A DNA stretch of 21,294 bases from an uncultured Clostridium sp. (GCA_900542285.1 UQNF01000029.1:1-21294); one strand, 5' to 3'. Shown: positions 1-7,554, counted from the stretch's first letter. The notes: generated from the letters alone by a model not told the origin. Numbers and translations: made by a program.

Positions 1-36
1 GCAGGCATCGTCCTGTTCAGGAAGAAAGAGGACTAA
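1..36 (+). CDS. 3' end of an unidentified gene
   Basis: The window opens inside a reading frame that ends at a TAA at 34-36 and encodes AGIVLFRKKED. A short hydrophobic stretch followed by a basic-acidic tail would suit the end of a membrane protein, but eleven residues cannot identify a family. A terminator follows at 76-111, so this gene is probably transcribed separately from citE. Confidence 0.55.
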   Translation, partial: AGIVLFRKKED

Positions 37-75
37 TTGAACTAAAAGGCTGAAGCACACTTCGGCCTGACTCCG

Positions 76-111
76 GCAGAGCCGCCCATTTGGGCGGCTC
101 TGCTGCGTTTT
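76..111 (+). terminator. Rho-independent terminator of the upstream gene
   Basis: A perfect 12-bp stem (76-87 with 92-103) with an ATTT loop is followed by TGCGTTTT. It is preceded by a second hairpin, 47-55 with 60-68, which has a CACA loop and one G-U pair but no T-run of its own. The pair lies just after the stop codon at 36 and should insulate the citE operon. Confidence 0.85.
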
Positions 112-167
112 GGAAAAAATAAACCGATTCGAACATAAAATTAATGCAAAAAACAGGACGGCGGCAG

Positions 168-179
168 TCCATATATGGA
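168..179. promoter_or_regulatory. Possible operator palindrome upstream of citE
   Basis: TCCATATATGGA is a perfect 12-bp palindrome that ends 21 bp before the -35 box of the citE promoter. The position would suit an activator or repressor site. No regulator family is recognised from the sequence, and short AT-rich palindromes also arise by chance. Confidence 0.25.
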
Positions 180-200
180 TGAATCGCTCATTGAATCCGG

Positions 201-229
201 TTGAAATTCATCGCGGTATGGTGTAAAAT
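201..229 (+). promoter_or_regulatory. Sigma-A type promoter of the citE operon
   Basis: TTGAAA (201-206) and TAAAAT (224-229) are separated by 17 bp. Transcription would start near 236, giving a leader of roughly 34 bases before the citE ATG at 270. The promoter lies downstream of the terminator at 76-111. Confidence 0.7.
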
Positions 230-269
230 ATGCCCATAAAGCAAGTGACTGACACTGAAAGGAGATTCT

Positions 270-1142
270 ATGAGAAGAAGCATGCTGTTCCTGCCGGGCA
301 ACACACCGAACATGATAATCAACGGCGACGCCCTGGGTGCGGACTGCATCATACTCGACCTTGAGGATGCGGTTTCGCCCGATGAAAAGGATTCAGCCCG
401 TCTGCTCGTCAGATCGGCTATGAAAAGGATGGGCTTCAGCGGAGTGGAAATAACGGTCAGGATCAATTCCATCGATACCGATTATTGGAAGGATGACCTT
501 GAAGCCATCGTTCCGCTTAAGCCCGATTTTATCATGCCCCCCAAGTCCGGCTGCGCCGAAGACATCAGGACCATCGACAGCTATATCAGCGGCATTGAGA
601 CACGCTGCGGAATGCCGAACGGCACGGTCAGAATGATACCGCTTATCGAAACGGCGCTGGGCGTAGAGAATGCTTTTAATATCGCAACAGCCAGTCCCCG
701 AGTTGCGGCGCTGTTCCTCGGCGGCGAGGATTTGACGGCAGACCTGCGCTGCAAGCGAACAAAGCAGGGAAATGAGATTAACTATGCGCGAACCAGGCTT
801 GTATGCGCCGCGCGCGCGGCAGGCATAGATGTGTACGATACTCCGTTCACCGATGTTAACGACGATGAAGGCATCGTTGCCGACGCTGAGTATGCTAAGA
901 GCCTCGGCTTCAGCGGCAAAGCCGCAATAGCCCCCAGGCATGTGAGGGCAATAAACGAGGTGTTCAGTCCTTCACTCAAGGATATTCAGTACGCAAAGGA
1001 CGTGTTCGAAGCCATCCGAATCGGCAAAGAGCAGGGCAAGGGCGCCGTTTCCCTGCGCGGAAAGATGATAGACAAGCCCATAGTGGAGCGCGCACGACAG
1101 ACGCTTGAAATGGCAAGGCAGCTCGGTTTGGAGGTTGAATGA
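270..1142 (+). CDS. citE: Citrate lyase beta subunit family (citryl-/citramalyl-CoA lyase, CitE)
   Basis: This 290-residue protein belongs to the HpcH/HpaI-CitE aldolase family. In citrate lyase the beta subunit cleaves the acyl carrier-bound citryl thioester to oxaloacetate and an acetyl thioester; the homologous citramalate lyase yields pyruvate. Visible motifs are LFLPGNTPNM near residues 6-15, the acidic metal-site stretch ILDLEDAV (28-35), IETALGVENA (126-135) and GGEDLTADL (151-159). Length is normal for the family. The ATG at 270 has an AAAGGAG site about 6 bases upstream. It is first in an operon with citF and two hydro-lyase subunits. The acyl carrier subunit CitD, usually encoded just upstream of citE, is not present in the window. 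Substrate (citrate or citramalate) cannot be settled from sequence. Confidence 0.93.
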   Translation: MRRSMLFLPGNTPNMIINGDALGADCIILDLEDAVSPDEKDSARLLVRSAMKRMGFSGVEITVRINSIDTDYWKDDLEAIVPLKPDFIMPPKSGCAEDIRTIDSYISGIETRCGMPNGTVRMIPLIETALGVENAFNIATASPRVAALFLGGEDLTADLRCKRTKQGNEINYARTRLVCAARAAGIDVYDTPFTDVNDDEGIVADAEYAKSLGFSGKAAIAPRHVRAINEVFSPSLKDIQYAKDVFEAIRIGKEQGKGAVSLRGKMIDKPIVERARQTLEMARQLGLEVE

Positions 1143-1143
1143 T

Positions 1144-2553
1144 ATGAATAAGCTTCTGCCCACAATAAAGGACGCAATAATCGCCTCCGGACTTCGGGAC
1201 GGCATGACCGTTTCGTTCCACCACCATCTGAGGAACGGCGACTATGTGCTGAACATGGTGATGCAGACGATTGCGGAGCTTGGGATAAGGGATCTGACGG
1301 TCAACGCAAGCTCACTGTTCGATACGCACAGGCCGCTTATAGGGCATATTGAAAACGGAGTCGTCACCACGCTGATGACGGACTATATGTCCGGGGAGCT
1401 CGGAAGGTTCATTTCAGCCGGCGGCATGAAGAATCCGGTACAGTTCCGCACCCACGGCGGAAGGCCATGCGATATCGCAAACGGCAAGACCCCGATCGAT
1501 GTTGCGTTCATAGCTGCACCGGCAAGCGATATGATGGGAAACTGCACGGGAAAGCAGGGAAAATCCGCCTGCGGCTCGCTTGGCTATGCCATGCCGGACG
1601 CTCGCCATGCAAAGTACACCGTTGTGATAACAGATGAGCTTGTAAACTACCCGCTCATCGATTGGTCAATACCCGAAACGGATGTTGACGCCGTTGTGGT
1701 CGTCGATTCCATTGGAAACCCCAAGGGGATAGTCTCCGGTACGACAAAGATAACCCGTGATCCGGTCGGCCTGTCAATGGCAATGACTGCGGTCGATGTG
1801 ATAAAGGCTTCCGGCCTGCTCAAGGACGGCTTCTCTTTCCAGACGGGTGCAGGAGGCGCATCGCTTGCAGCAGCCAAGTATCTGAAGGACGTGATGCTTG
1901 CCGAGGGTATTCGCGGCAGCTTCGGCCTTGGAGGAATAACAGGATACATGGTCGATATGCTCAACGAGGGCTGCTTCGAATCGCTGATGGACGTTCAGTG
2001 CTTCGATCTGAAGGCGGTAGAATCCATCCGCAGTAATCCGCGTCATCAGGAGATCTCAGCGATTCACTACGCTTCGCCCGAGGCGAAAAGCGCAACGGTG
2101 GACAGCCTTGACGTGGTCATCCTTGGCGCAACGGAGATAGATACCGACTTCAATATCAATGTTCATACCGATTCAAACGGCCGTATCATGGGCGGCAGCG
2201 GCGGACACAGCGACACGGCGGCAGGCGCAAAGCTGGCGATGATAATAGCTCCGCTGTCCAGGGCAAGGCTTCCGATCGTTACCGACCGCGTGACCTGCAT
2301 CTCCACTCCGGGCTCAAGCATTGATGTGCTCGTAACCCAGAAGGGCGTTGCGGTCAATCCCAAGAATGCCGAGCTGCGTGACAGGCTTATAGCAGCGGGA
2401 ATAAAGGTCATGGATATCCGTGAGCTTAAGGCGCTTGCCGAAAGCGTTTCCGGCGTGCCTGAAAAGCCCGTGTTCGGCGAAAGGATCGTTGCCGACGTTA
2501 TCTACCGCGACGGCACGGTGATCGACCATATCTATCAGGTTTTGGAGGACTAA
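1144..2553 (+). CDS. citF: Citrate lyase alpha subunit family (CoA-transferase component, CitF)
   Basis: A 469-residue homologue of CitF, which swaps the acetyl group on the acyl carrier thioester for incoming citrate (or citramalate). Recognisable blocks are GMTVSFHHHLRNGD (20-33), TGAGGASLAAAKYL, GLGGITGYMVD, EIDTDFNINVHTD, GGSGGHSDTAAGAK and, near the end, TPGSSIDVLVTQKGVAVNP. It lacks the N-terminal extension of roughly 45-50 residues found in enterobacterial CitF. I chose ATG 1144 because GGAGGT (1130-1135) sits 8 bases upstream and the family-conserved region begins right after it; a frame-compatible ATG at 1105 lies inside citE without such a site. The start is one base past the citE stop, so translation is probably coupled. 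Confidence 0.93.
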   Translation: MNKLLPTIKDAIIASGLRDGMTVSFHHHLRNGDYVLNMVMQTIAELGIRDLTVNASSLFDTHRPLIGHIENGVVTTLMTDYMSGELGRFISAGGMKNPVQFRTHGGRPCDIANGKTPIDVAFIAAPASDMMGNCTGKQGKSACGSLGYAMPDARHAKYTVVITDELVNYPLIDWSIPETDVDAVVVVDSIGNPKGIVSGTTKITRDPVGLSMAMTAVDVIKASGLLKDGFSFQTGAGGASLAAAKYLKDVMLAEGIRGSFGLGGITGYMVDMLNEGCFESLMDVQCFDLKAVESIRSNPRHQEISAIHYASPEAKSATVDSLDVVILGATEIDTDFNINVHTDSNGRIMGGSGGHSDTAAGAKLAMIIAPLSRARLPIVTDRVTCISTPGSSIDVLVTQKGVAVNPKNAELRDRLIAAGIKVMDIRELKALAESVSGVPEKPVFGERIVADVIYRDGTVIDHIYQVLED

Positions 2554-2554
2554 T

Positions 2555-3394
2555 ATGAGAACGATAAAAGCGGAACTGCTGACGGACACCATCGCTTCGC
2601 TCTGCGTGGAGGCCAACTGCAGGCTTCCCGAGGATATGCGCAGGCGCATTGAAACTGCACGCAGCGAGGAGAAATGGGACACCGCAAAGGGTATCCTTGA
2701 TAAGATAATTGAAAACTATAACATTGCCGACGAAAAGTTCGTCCCAATCTGCCAGGATACGGGCGTATGCTGCGTGTTCATGAAGATCGGACAGGATGTT
2801 CATATCGAGGGCGATATTACCGAGGCGGTGAACGAAGGCGTGCGCCGCGGCTACCGTGACGGCTATCTTCGTAAATCCGTGGTTGCGGATCCTCTGAGAA
2901 GGGTCAACACCGGCGACAACACCCCGGCGATGATCTATATGGAGCTTGTTCCCGGAGAACAGATCGAGCTGACCGTTGCGCCCAAGGGTTTTGGAAGCGA
3001 GAACATGAGCAGGCTTGCAATGCTCAAGCCTTCGGACGGCATCGAGGGCGTAAAGAGCTTTATTCTCAAGACGGTCGAGGAAGCAGGCCCCAATCCCTGC
3101 CCCCCGATAGTGGTCGGCGTTGGCATCGGCGGTACGTTTGATAAAGCCGCGCTTTTAGCCAAGAAGGCGCTTATGCGCAGCACGGACGAAAGGAACCGTG
3201 ATGAGTTCTATGCAGAACTTGAACAGGAGATGCTTGAGAAGATCAATGCCCTTGGTATCGGGCCGCAGGGCTTCGGAGGCAGAACGACTGCGCTTGCTGT
3301 CAATATCGAGACCATGCCGACGCATATCGCAGGACTTCCGGTCGCCGTAAACATAAACTGCCATGTAACAAGGCATAAGACGGTCATTCTGTAA
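2555..3394 (+). CDS. Class I fumarate hydratase-type hydro-lyase, alpha subunit
   Basis: This 279-residue protein is the iron-sulfur subunit of the two-subunit class I fumarase, L-tartrate dehydratase and mesaconase family. These enzymes use a [4Fe-4S] cluster to add water to, or remove it from, a dicarboxylate. The three expected cluster cysteines are visible: Cys66 in PICQDTG, Cys182 in NPCPPIVVGVGIGG and Cys269 in the terminal NINCHVTRHKTV. The ATG follows the citF stop by one base, with GGAGG at 2544-2548. The beta subunit is next in the operon. Fumarase, mesaconase ((S)-citramalate hydro-lyase) and tartrate dehydratase cannot be separated from sequence alone; the citE-citF neighbours make the first two most plausible. 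Confidence 0.92.
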   Translation: MRTIKAELLTDTIASLCVEANCRLPEDMRRRIETARSEEKWDTAKGILDKIIENYNIADEKFVPICQDTGVCCVFMKIGQDVHIEGDITEAVNEGVRRGYRDGYLRKSVVADPLRRVNTGDNTPAMIYMELVPGEQIELTVAPKGFGSENMSRLAMLKPSDGIEGVKSFILKTVEEAGPNPCPPIVVGVGIGGTFDKAALLAKKALMRSTDERNRDEFYAELEQEMLEKINALGIGPQGFGGRTTALAVNIETMPTHIAGLPVAVNINCHVTRHKTVIL

Positions 3395-3408
3395 GGGAGG
3401 GGAAACAA

Positions 3409-3966
3409 ATGGAAAGAAGAATCGAACTCCCCATCACAAGGGAAAGCGTGAGAAGCATAAAGAGCGGTGAATCGCTGCTGCTGTCGGGCGTTATCTACAC
3501 CGCAAGGGATGCGGCGCACAAGAGGCTGGTCGAGCTGGTAGAAAAGGGCGAGGAGCTGCCCTTCGATATAAAGAATTCCACTATCTACTATGTCGGCCCG
3601 ACCCCCGCCAAGCCGGGACAGGCCATCGGCTCCGCAGGTCCGACCACGAGCTACCGCATGGATGCGTATTCGCCGACACTCATTCGCGAGGGCGAAACGG
3701 GAATGATCGGCAAGGGCAAGCGCAGCCCTGAGGTCATTGCCGCCATGAAGGAATACGGCGCAGTCTATTTCGCTGCGATAGGCGGCGCGGGCGCTCTCCT
3801 CTCCAACTGCATCAAGTCCGCCGAGATAGTTGCCTATGAGGATCTTGGCGCAGAGGCAGTCAGAAGACTGGTCGTCGAGGATCTTCCGGTTGTCTGCGTC
3901 ATCGACTGCGAGGGGAATAATCTCTACGAAAACGGCAGAAAGGCATACCTTGATGCAACAGAATGA
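3409..3966 (+). CDS. Class I fumarate hydratase-type hydro-lyase, beta subunit
   Basis: A 185-residue partner of the preceding alpha subunit, with the swivelling beta domain of class I fumarases. Typical motifs are YYVGPTPAKPGQAIGSAGPT near 60-79, TTSYRMD (79-85), GMIGKGKRS, the YFAAIGGAGALLS stretch, and the closing EDLGAEAVRRLVVEDLPV. Length matches free-standing beta subunits. A strong GGGAGGGG site (3395-3402) precedes the ATG by 6-7 bases, and the gap to the alpha gene is 14 bases. Two tandem terminators follow, so this is the last gene of the operon. Confidence 0.92.
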   Translation: MERRIELPITRESVRSIKSGESLLLSGVIYTARDAAHKRLVELVEKGEELPFDIKNSTIYYVGPTPAKPGQAIGSAGPTTSYRMDAYSPTLIREGETGMIGKGKRSPEVIAAMKEYGAVYFAAIGGAGALLSNCIKSAEIVAYEDLGAEAVRRLVVEDLPVVCVIDCEGNNLYENGRKAYLDATE

Positions 3967-4023
3967 ATCTTGCGGCTTATGCCGCTGATGTGGACACTGC
4001 AGATATTGAATACATTAAAGACC

Positions 4024-4049
4024 AAAAAAGTCCCCTGCGGGACTTTTTT
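4024..4049. terminator. Bidirectional terminator between fumarase beta and the lipoprotein gene
   Basis: GTCCC (4030-4034), a CTGC loop, and GGGAC (4039-4043) are flanked by six A on the left and six T on the right, giving an 11-bp stem. Because the A- and T-runs mirror each other, it should work for the plus-strand cit/fum operon and for the convergent lipoprotein gene. Confidence 0.85.
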
Positions 4050-4058
4050 GACGCTCCG

Positions 4059-4096
4059 ATGACCGCTGCGGGCCATGCCGCGCACGGTCATTTTTT
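4059..4096 (+). terminator. Second, plus-strand terminator
   Basis: ATGACCG (4059-4065) pairs with CGGTCAT (4085-4091), with an inner TGCG/CGCA helix (4067-4070 with 4081-4084), and six T follow at 4091-4096. It backs up the hairpin at 4024-4049 and would keep cit/fum transcription from running into the convergent gene. Confidence 0.65.
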
Positions 4097-4115
4097 ACGG
4101 GATCAACATGGTCAG

Positions 4116-4613
4116 TCAATCGCCCATTGCAGGGATGATGATGGTTCCGTCGGCATAGACGTAGCAGGTCTTTGCCAGCTCGCCTTCGCCCTGAAGCGTT
4201 ACCTTATATGCCTGCCTGCCCTGGAAGCGGTCATAGGTTATGGACTGGATCTTCATTTCGCCAAAGACGTCGCGGACTGCTGTCAGTATGTCTTCGGGAA
4301 CGTCCTTCTCATCGATCACCTTGCCCTCAGAGAAGCCCTCTATATCGTCAACACCGGGAGATCCGGATACTTCGGGCGATGTGCTTGCCTCAGGCGAACC
4401 GGATACATTGGGCGAAACGCTGGGTTCCACGGAAGTACCTGCGGTCGTGTTGGGCGAAGCGCTCGGAAGAACGCCGGTACCGGGAGAGTTTGTAGGCTTG
4501 GCGGAAATGCCCGGAGTATGGGTCGGGTTATTTCCCTTCGCGCAGGCCGTGACCGCAAATGCCATCAGGACGATGAGCGAGGCAGCCACGATGATTCTGA
4601 TGCTTTTTTTCAT
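4116..4613 (-). CDS. Secreted lipoprotein with Ser/Pro-rich linker and PepSY-like C-terminal domain
   Basis: This 165-residue protein starts with a lipoprotein signal peptide: basic MKKSIR, a hydrophobic core, and a lipobox VTAC that would place the lipidated Cys at residue 24. Residues 30-88 form a low-complexity linker full of SP, TP and SGSPE-type repeats. The C-terminal part (about 88-165) reads like the small PepSY-like / BLIP-like fold: a DVPEDILTAV helix, then YKVTLQGEGE and CYVYADGTI strands. Such domains are usually extracytoplasmic and of uncertain role. On the minus strand GGAGG lies 4 bases before the ATG, slightly close. Several plus-strand frames overlap here, but none has a signal peptide, binding site or family match. 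Confidence 0.8.
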   Translation of the reverse strand: MKKSIRIIVAASLIVLMAFAVTACAKGNNPTHTPGISAKPTNSPGTGVLPSASPNTTAGTSVEPSVSPNVSGSPEASTSPEVSGSPGVDDIEGFSEGKVIDEKDVPEDILTAVRDVFGEMKIQSITYDRFQGRQAYKVTLQGEGELAKTCYVYADGTIIIPAMGD

Positions 4614-4923
4614 ATTGCCTCCGTATGCTTTTTGACCAAATCAAATCGGTTTGGCCTTTGTTGAACAACGGCATTCGAGGAGAATCCCATCGAATTACGC
4701 TGCTGTAATGCTATTGTTTGCAGGCTGTATGCGTTTTATTAGGATTTTTTTGTTTTTTTTCAAAAAAAGTTCATCCGAATGCATTAATTTTCATTTTGGC
4801 AATAAAAATCAGACAGGCAGCGCAGTTTCGGTGAAAATCAATTAGCTGCGGCGAACTAAGGCGTTGACATACGAAAGTTAGCCGTGTATAATCATACCGC
4901 TATTGTTTGAAGGGAGTATAGCG
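4614..4923. other. Divergent intergenic region between the lipoprotein gene and feoAB
   Basis: These 310 bases hold the divergent start regions of the lipoprotein gene (minus) and feoAB (plus). The middle is strikingly AT-rich, with a T7-G-T8-C-A7 tract at 4745-4768. An imperfect inverted repeat follows (4783-4793 with 4832-4842, one mismatch), ending 21 bp before the feoAB -35 box. For the minus gene only a weak candidate promoter is visible. A short plus-strand frame at 4651-4845 has only a TTG start and no binding site, and is not accepted as a gene. No clear Fur or ferrous-iron riboswitch signature is visible. Confidence 0.6.
4864..4892 (+). promoter_or_regulatory. Perfect consensus sigma-A promoter of feoAB
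   Basis: TTGACA (4864-4869) and TATAAT (4887-4892) are separated by exactly 17 bp, so both hexamers match the consensus. Transcription would start near 4899, about 25 bases before the ATG at 4924. So strong a core promoter on an iron-uptake gene implies that a repressor normally limits it. Confidence 0.9.
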
Positions 4924-7515
4924 ATGGAGAGAAAACACCTTGATATGCTAAAGTTGGGTGAGAGCGGAAGGGTACGCCGAGTGGACGATTCGGACGAAAG
5001 ACTCCTTCGCAAGCTCACCGATATGGGACTTACCCCCGGCACGGAGGTAAAGCTGATTAAGTTTGCTCCGATGGGCGACCCGATGGAGGTTCATCTAAGG
5101 GGCTATTCGCTGTCCCTAAGAAGAAGCGATGCTGCCGTGATAGAACTGATGGATGAGGATGAAGCGGCGGAGGCACAGCGGATAGAGCAAAGAGCAAGGG
5201 AAGGCTACGAGGCGGAGGGCAAAAGGATCCTCGCTCAAACCGACCATACCGACAGGGAGGACGAACATGTGCACAAGCGTGCGGAGAGGCTTACCGGTGA
5301 TATCCTTAACATATCCTGCTCCCCCGGCGGCTGCGCATACTGCCATAAGGATTGCGCCAAGGCCATGTTCAAAACAAAGTCCAAGTCCGTTCCCGACGAG
5401 ATAGACGCTTCCAAGCGTCCGATAAGGCTTGCGCTGGTGGGCAATCCAAACTGCGGCAAGACGACACTGTTCAATGCCATGACAGGGGAAAGGGAGTATG
5501 TCGGAAACTGGGCAGGCGTGACGGTCGAAAAGAAGGAGGGCAGGGTCAAATCCCTGGATTCCGGCAAGGACGGCCTCAATACCGACGGGCACGAGATGAT
5601 ACTCGTCGACCTTCCGGGCATATATTCGCTGTCGCCCTTCGGCATGGAGGAGCGTGTGGCAAGGCAGTACATCCTCACCGAAAAGCCGGACGCAATAATC
5701 AACATCGTTGACGCCACAAACCTTGAAAGAAATCTGTATCTGACGATCCAGCTGCTGGAGCTTGAGCGGCCGATGGTCATCGCACTCAATATGATGGACG
5801 AGGTGGAGAAAAACGGCGACAGTATCGACTGCGAGGCGCTGTCGAAGGAGCTTGGCATTCCCGTCGTTCCAATAAGTGCAAGAACCGGAAAGGGCCTCGA
5901 CAGCCTTGTATCCGAAACCAGGAGCGTTTCCGCACAGCTGCTGCTGCATACGGCTCATGCACAGCTGCATGAGGGCTTCCATCTTGAGCCGGACCACCTG
6001 TATGACGACTATACCCACGGTATGCACCACCGCATAGGCGATCTTGTTGAGAGCTATGCCGATGAAGCAGCTCTGCCGGTCCACTGGGTCAGCATTAAGC
6101 TTTTGGAGGGGGACGAGCCCGTTGCCAACGCGCTGAAGCTCCCGGAGAATGTGCGCGCGGAGATTAAGAAGCTTTCGGACGAATACGCGAAGGCATCCGG
6201 CAACAGCTTTGCCGACAGCGCTTCCATGGTTGCGGACAACCGCTATCGCTATATCGAATCCGTGACCAAAAAGGTGCTCAAGCGCGGCAGACCCCTCGGT
6301 TCTCCAACGCTTTCTGATAAGATAGACCGCATCCTGACCAATAAGTATCTCGCTCTGCCCCTGTTTTTTGTGATAATGGGCGTGGTGTTCACGCTGACCT
6401 TCGGAACGCTGGGCGCGTGGCTCAAGGGGCTGATGGAGAAGCTGCTGTTCGAAATCACCATTCCTGCGGCAAGCTCCGCGCTTGCCTCCGCCTCCGTGCC
6501 TGCATGGCTGGTAAGCCTTGTATGTGACGGCGTGCTTTCGGGCGTGGGCGGCGTTATAACCTTCCTGCCGGAGATAGCGATACTCTTCTTCCTGTTGTCC
6601 ACCTTGGAGGACAGCGGCTATATGAGCCGTATCGCATTCATCATGGATAGACCCATGCGGAAGATAGGCTTGAGCGGCAAGAGCTTCATTCCTTTGCTGA
6701 TGGGCTTCGGCTGTACCGTCCCTGCTGCGATGGCGGCAAGGACCATGGAGAATATGCAGGATAAGCGCAATACCATTCTGCTCGTTCCGTTCATGAGCTG
6801 CTCCGCCAAGCTTCCGGTGTATGCGCTCATCGCAGGCGCGTTCTTCGCTAAAGGGCATACACTGGTGGTGCTTAGCCTGTACCTTGGCGGCATCGTGCTG
6901 GCGGCGCTGTTCGGACTGCTGTTCAAAAAGACCATCTTCAAGGACAACAATGCCGCATTCATGATGGAGCTTCCCCCGTACCGAATGCCCAAATTCAAGG
7001 ATACCATGCTCCATGTCTGGGAGAGGGTAAAGCATTTCCTCGTCAAGGCAGGCACGCTGATATTCGTTATGAGCGTCGTCGTATGGCTGCTTATGCACTT
7101 CAGCTTCAGCTTCAGGTTCGTCGGCGAACAGGTAGAAGACAGCATATTGAGCGCAATAGGCGGAGTGATCGCTCCCATATTCAAGCCTCTTGGCTTCGGA
7201 AGCTGGATGGCTGTCGTGGCGCTGCTGACCGGATTTATCGCAAAGGAGAGCGTCGTTTCCACCCTCAGCGTGCTGGTGGGCTCGACCCTGACCGCAGGCA
7301 ATGCGCTTTCTGCGCTCGGAACGCTGTTCACACCGCTCAGCGCATACTCCTTCCTCGTGTTCGTGTCGCTGTATACCCCGTGCATCGCTGCCGTATCGAC
7401 CATGAGCCGTGAGCTTCAGTCGAAAAAGTACACCGCCTTTGTCGTGGTGTTCCAGATACTGGTGGCATATCTGGCGGCCTTCCTCGTGTACAGCATAGGG
7501 CTGCTGTTCGTATAA
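4924..7515 (+). CDS. feoB: FeoA-FeoB fusion, GTP-dependent ferrous iron transporter
   Basis: An 863-residue inner-membrane Fe(II) importer. Residues about 3-76 form a FeoA SH3-like domain. A linker follows with four cysteines (132, 137, 140, 144). The FeoB G domain shows G1 GNPNCGKT (173-180), G2 GVTV (198-201), G3 DLPG (229-232), G4 NMMDE (289-293) and G5 SARTGKG (318-324). The C-terminal half is the transmembrane core with gate motifs around Cys597 (GFGCTVPAAMAARTM), Cys626 (PFMSCSAKLPVYAL) and Cys820 (YTPCIAAVSTM). ATG 4924 has AGGGAG at 4911-4916; an upstream TTG at 4903 lies almost on the transcription start and is rejected. FeoA-FeoB fusions are known; here feoAB is a single-gene unit with its own promoter and terminator. 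Confidence 0.95.
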   Translation: MERKHLDMLKLGESGRVRRVDDSDERLLRKLTDMGLTPGTEVKLIKFAPMGDPMEVHLRGYSLSLRRSDAAVIELMDEDEAAEAQRIEQRAREGYEAEGKRILAQTDHTDREDEHVHKRAERLTGDILNISCSPGGCAYCHKDCAKAMFKTKSKSVPDEIDASKRPIRLALVGNPNCGKTTLFNAMTGEREYVGNWAGVTVEKKEGRVKSLDSGKDGLNTDGHEMILVDLPGIYSLSPFGMEERVARQYILTEKPDAIINIVDATNLERNLYLTIQLLELERPMVIALNMMDEVEKNGDSIDCEALSKELGIPVVPISARTGKGLDSLVSETRSVSAQLLLHTAHAQLHEGFHLEPDHLYDDYTHGMHHRIGDLVESYADEAALPVHWVSIKLLEGDEPVANALKLPENVRAEIKKLSDEYAKASGNSFADSASMVADNRYRYIESVTKKVLKRGRPLGSPTLSDKIDRILTNKYLALPLFFVIMGVVFTLTFGTLGAWLKGLMEKLLFEITIPAASSALASASVPAWLVSLVCDGVLSGVGGVITFLPEIAILFFLLSTLEDSGYMSRIAFIMDRPMRKIGLSGKSFIPLLMGFGCTVPAAMAARTMENMQDKRNTILLVPFMSCSAKLPVYALIAGAFFAKGHTLVVLSLYLGGIVLAALFGLLFKKTIFKDNNAAFMMELPPYRMPKFKDTMLHVWERVKHFLVKAGTLIFVMSVVVWLLMHFSFSFRFVGEQVEDSILSAIGGVIAPIFKPLGFGSWMAVVALLTGFIAKESVVSTLSVLVGSTLTAGNALSALGTLFTPLSAYSFLVFVSLYTPCIAAVSTMSRELQSKKYTAFVVVFQILVAYLAAFLVYSIGLLFV

Positions 7516-7525
7516 AAAGTAAATA

Positions 7526-7554
7526 TTGTCTTGACGCCCGTTTGATGCTATAAT
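7526..7554 (+). promoter_or_regulatory. Extended -10 promoter of the prmA operon
   Basis: TTGTCT (7526-7531) and TATAAT (7549-7554) are 17 bp apart, and TGC directly before the -10 box makes an extended -10. The predicted start near 7561 gives a leader of about 39 bases. The -10 box sits in the loop of the feoAB terminator hairpin (7536-7580). A TTGACG at 7531 is only 12 bp from the -10 and is not a likely partner. Confidence 0.75.

Noticed and set aside
3963..4664. Plus-strand open frame of 233 codons after the fumarase beta gene
   Set aside because: It runs through two strong terminators and is antisense to a lipoprotein gene with a clear signal peptide, lipobox and GGAGG site.
4651..4845. 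Short plus-strand frame between the lipoprotein gene and feoAB
   Set aside because: It has a TTG start without a binding site, a translation dominated by an AT-rich tract (run of Phe and Lys), and no promoter.
4903..4923. TTG start that would add seven residues to FeoAB
   Set aside because: It lies about four bases from the predicted transcription start; ATG 4924 has a well-spaced AGGGAG site and begins the FeoA domain.
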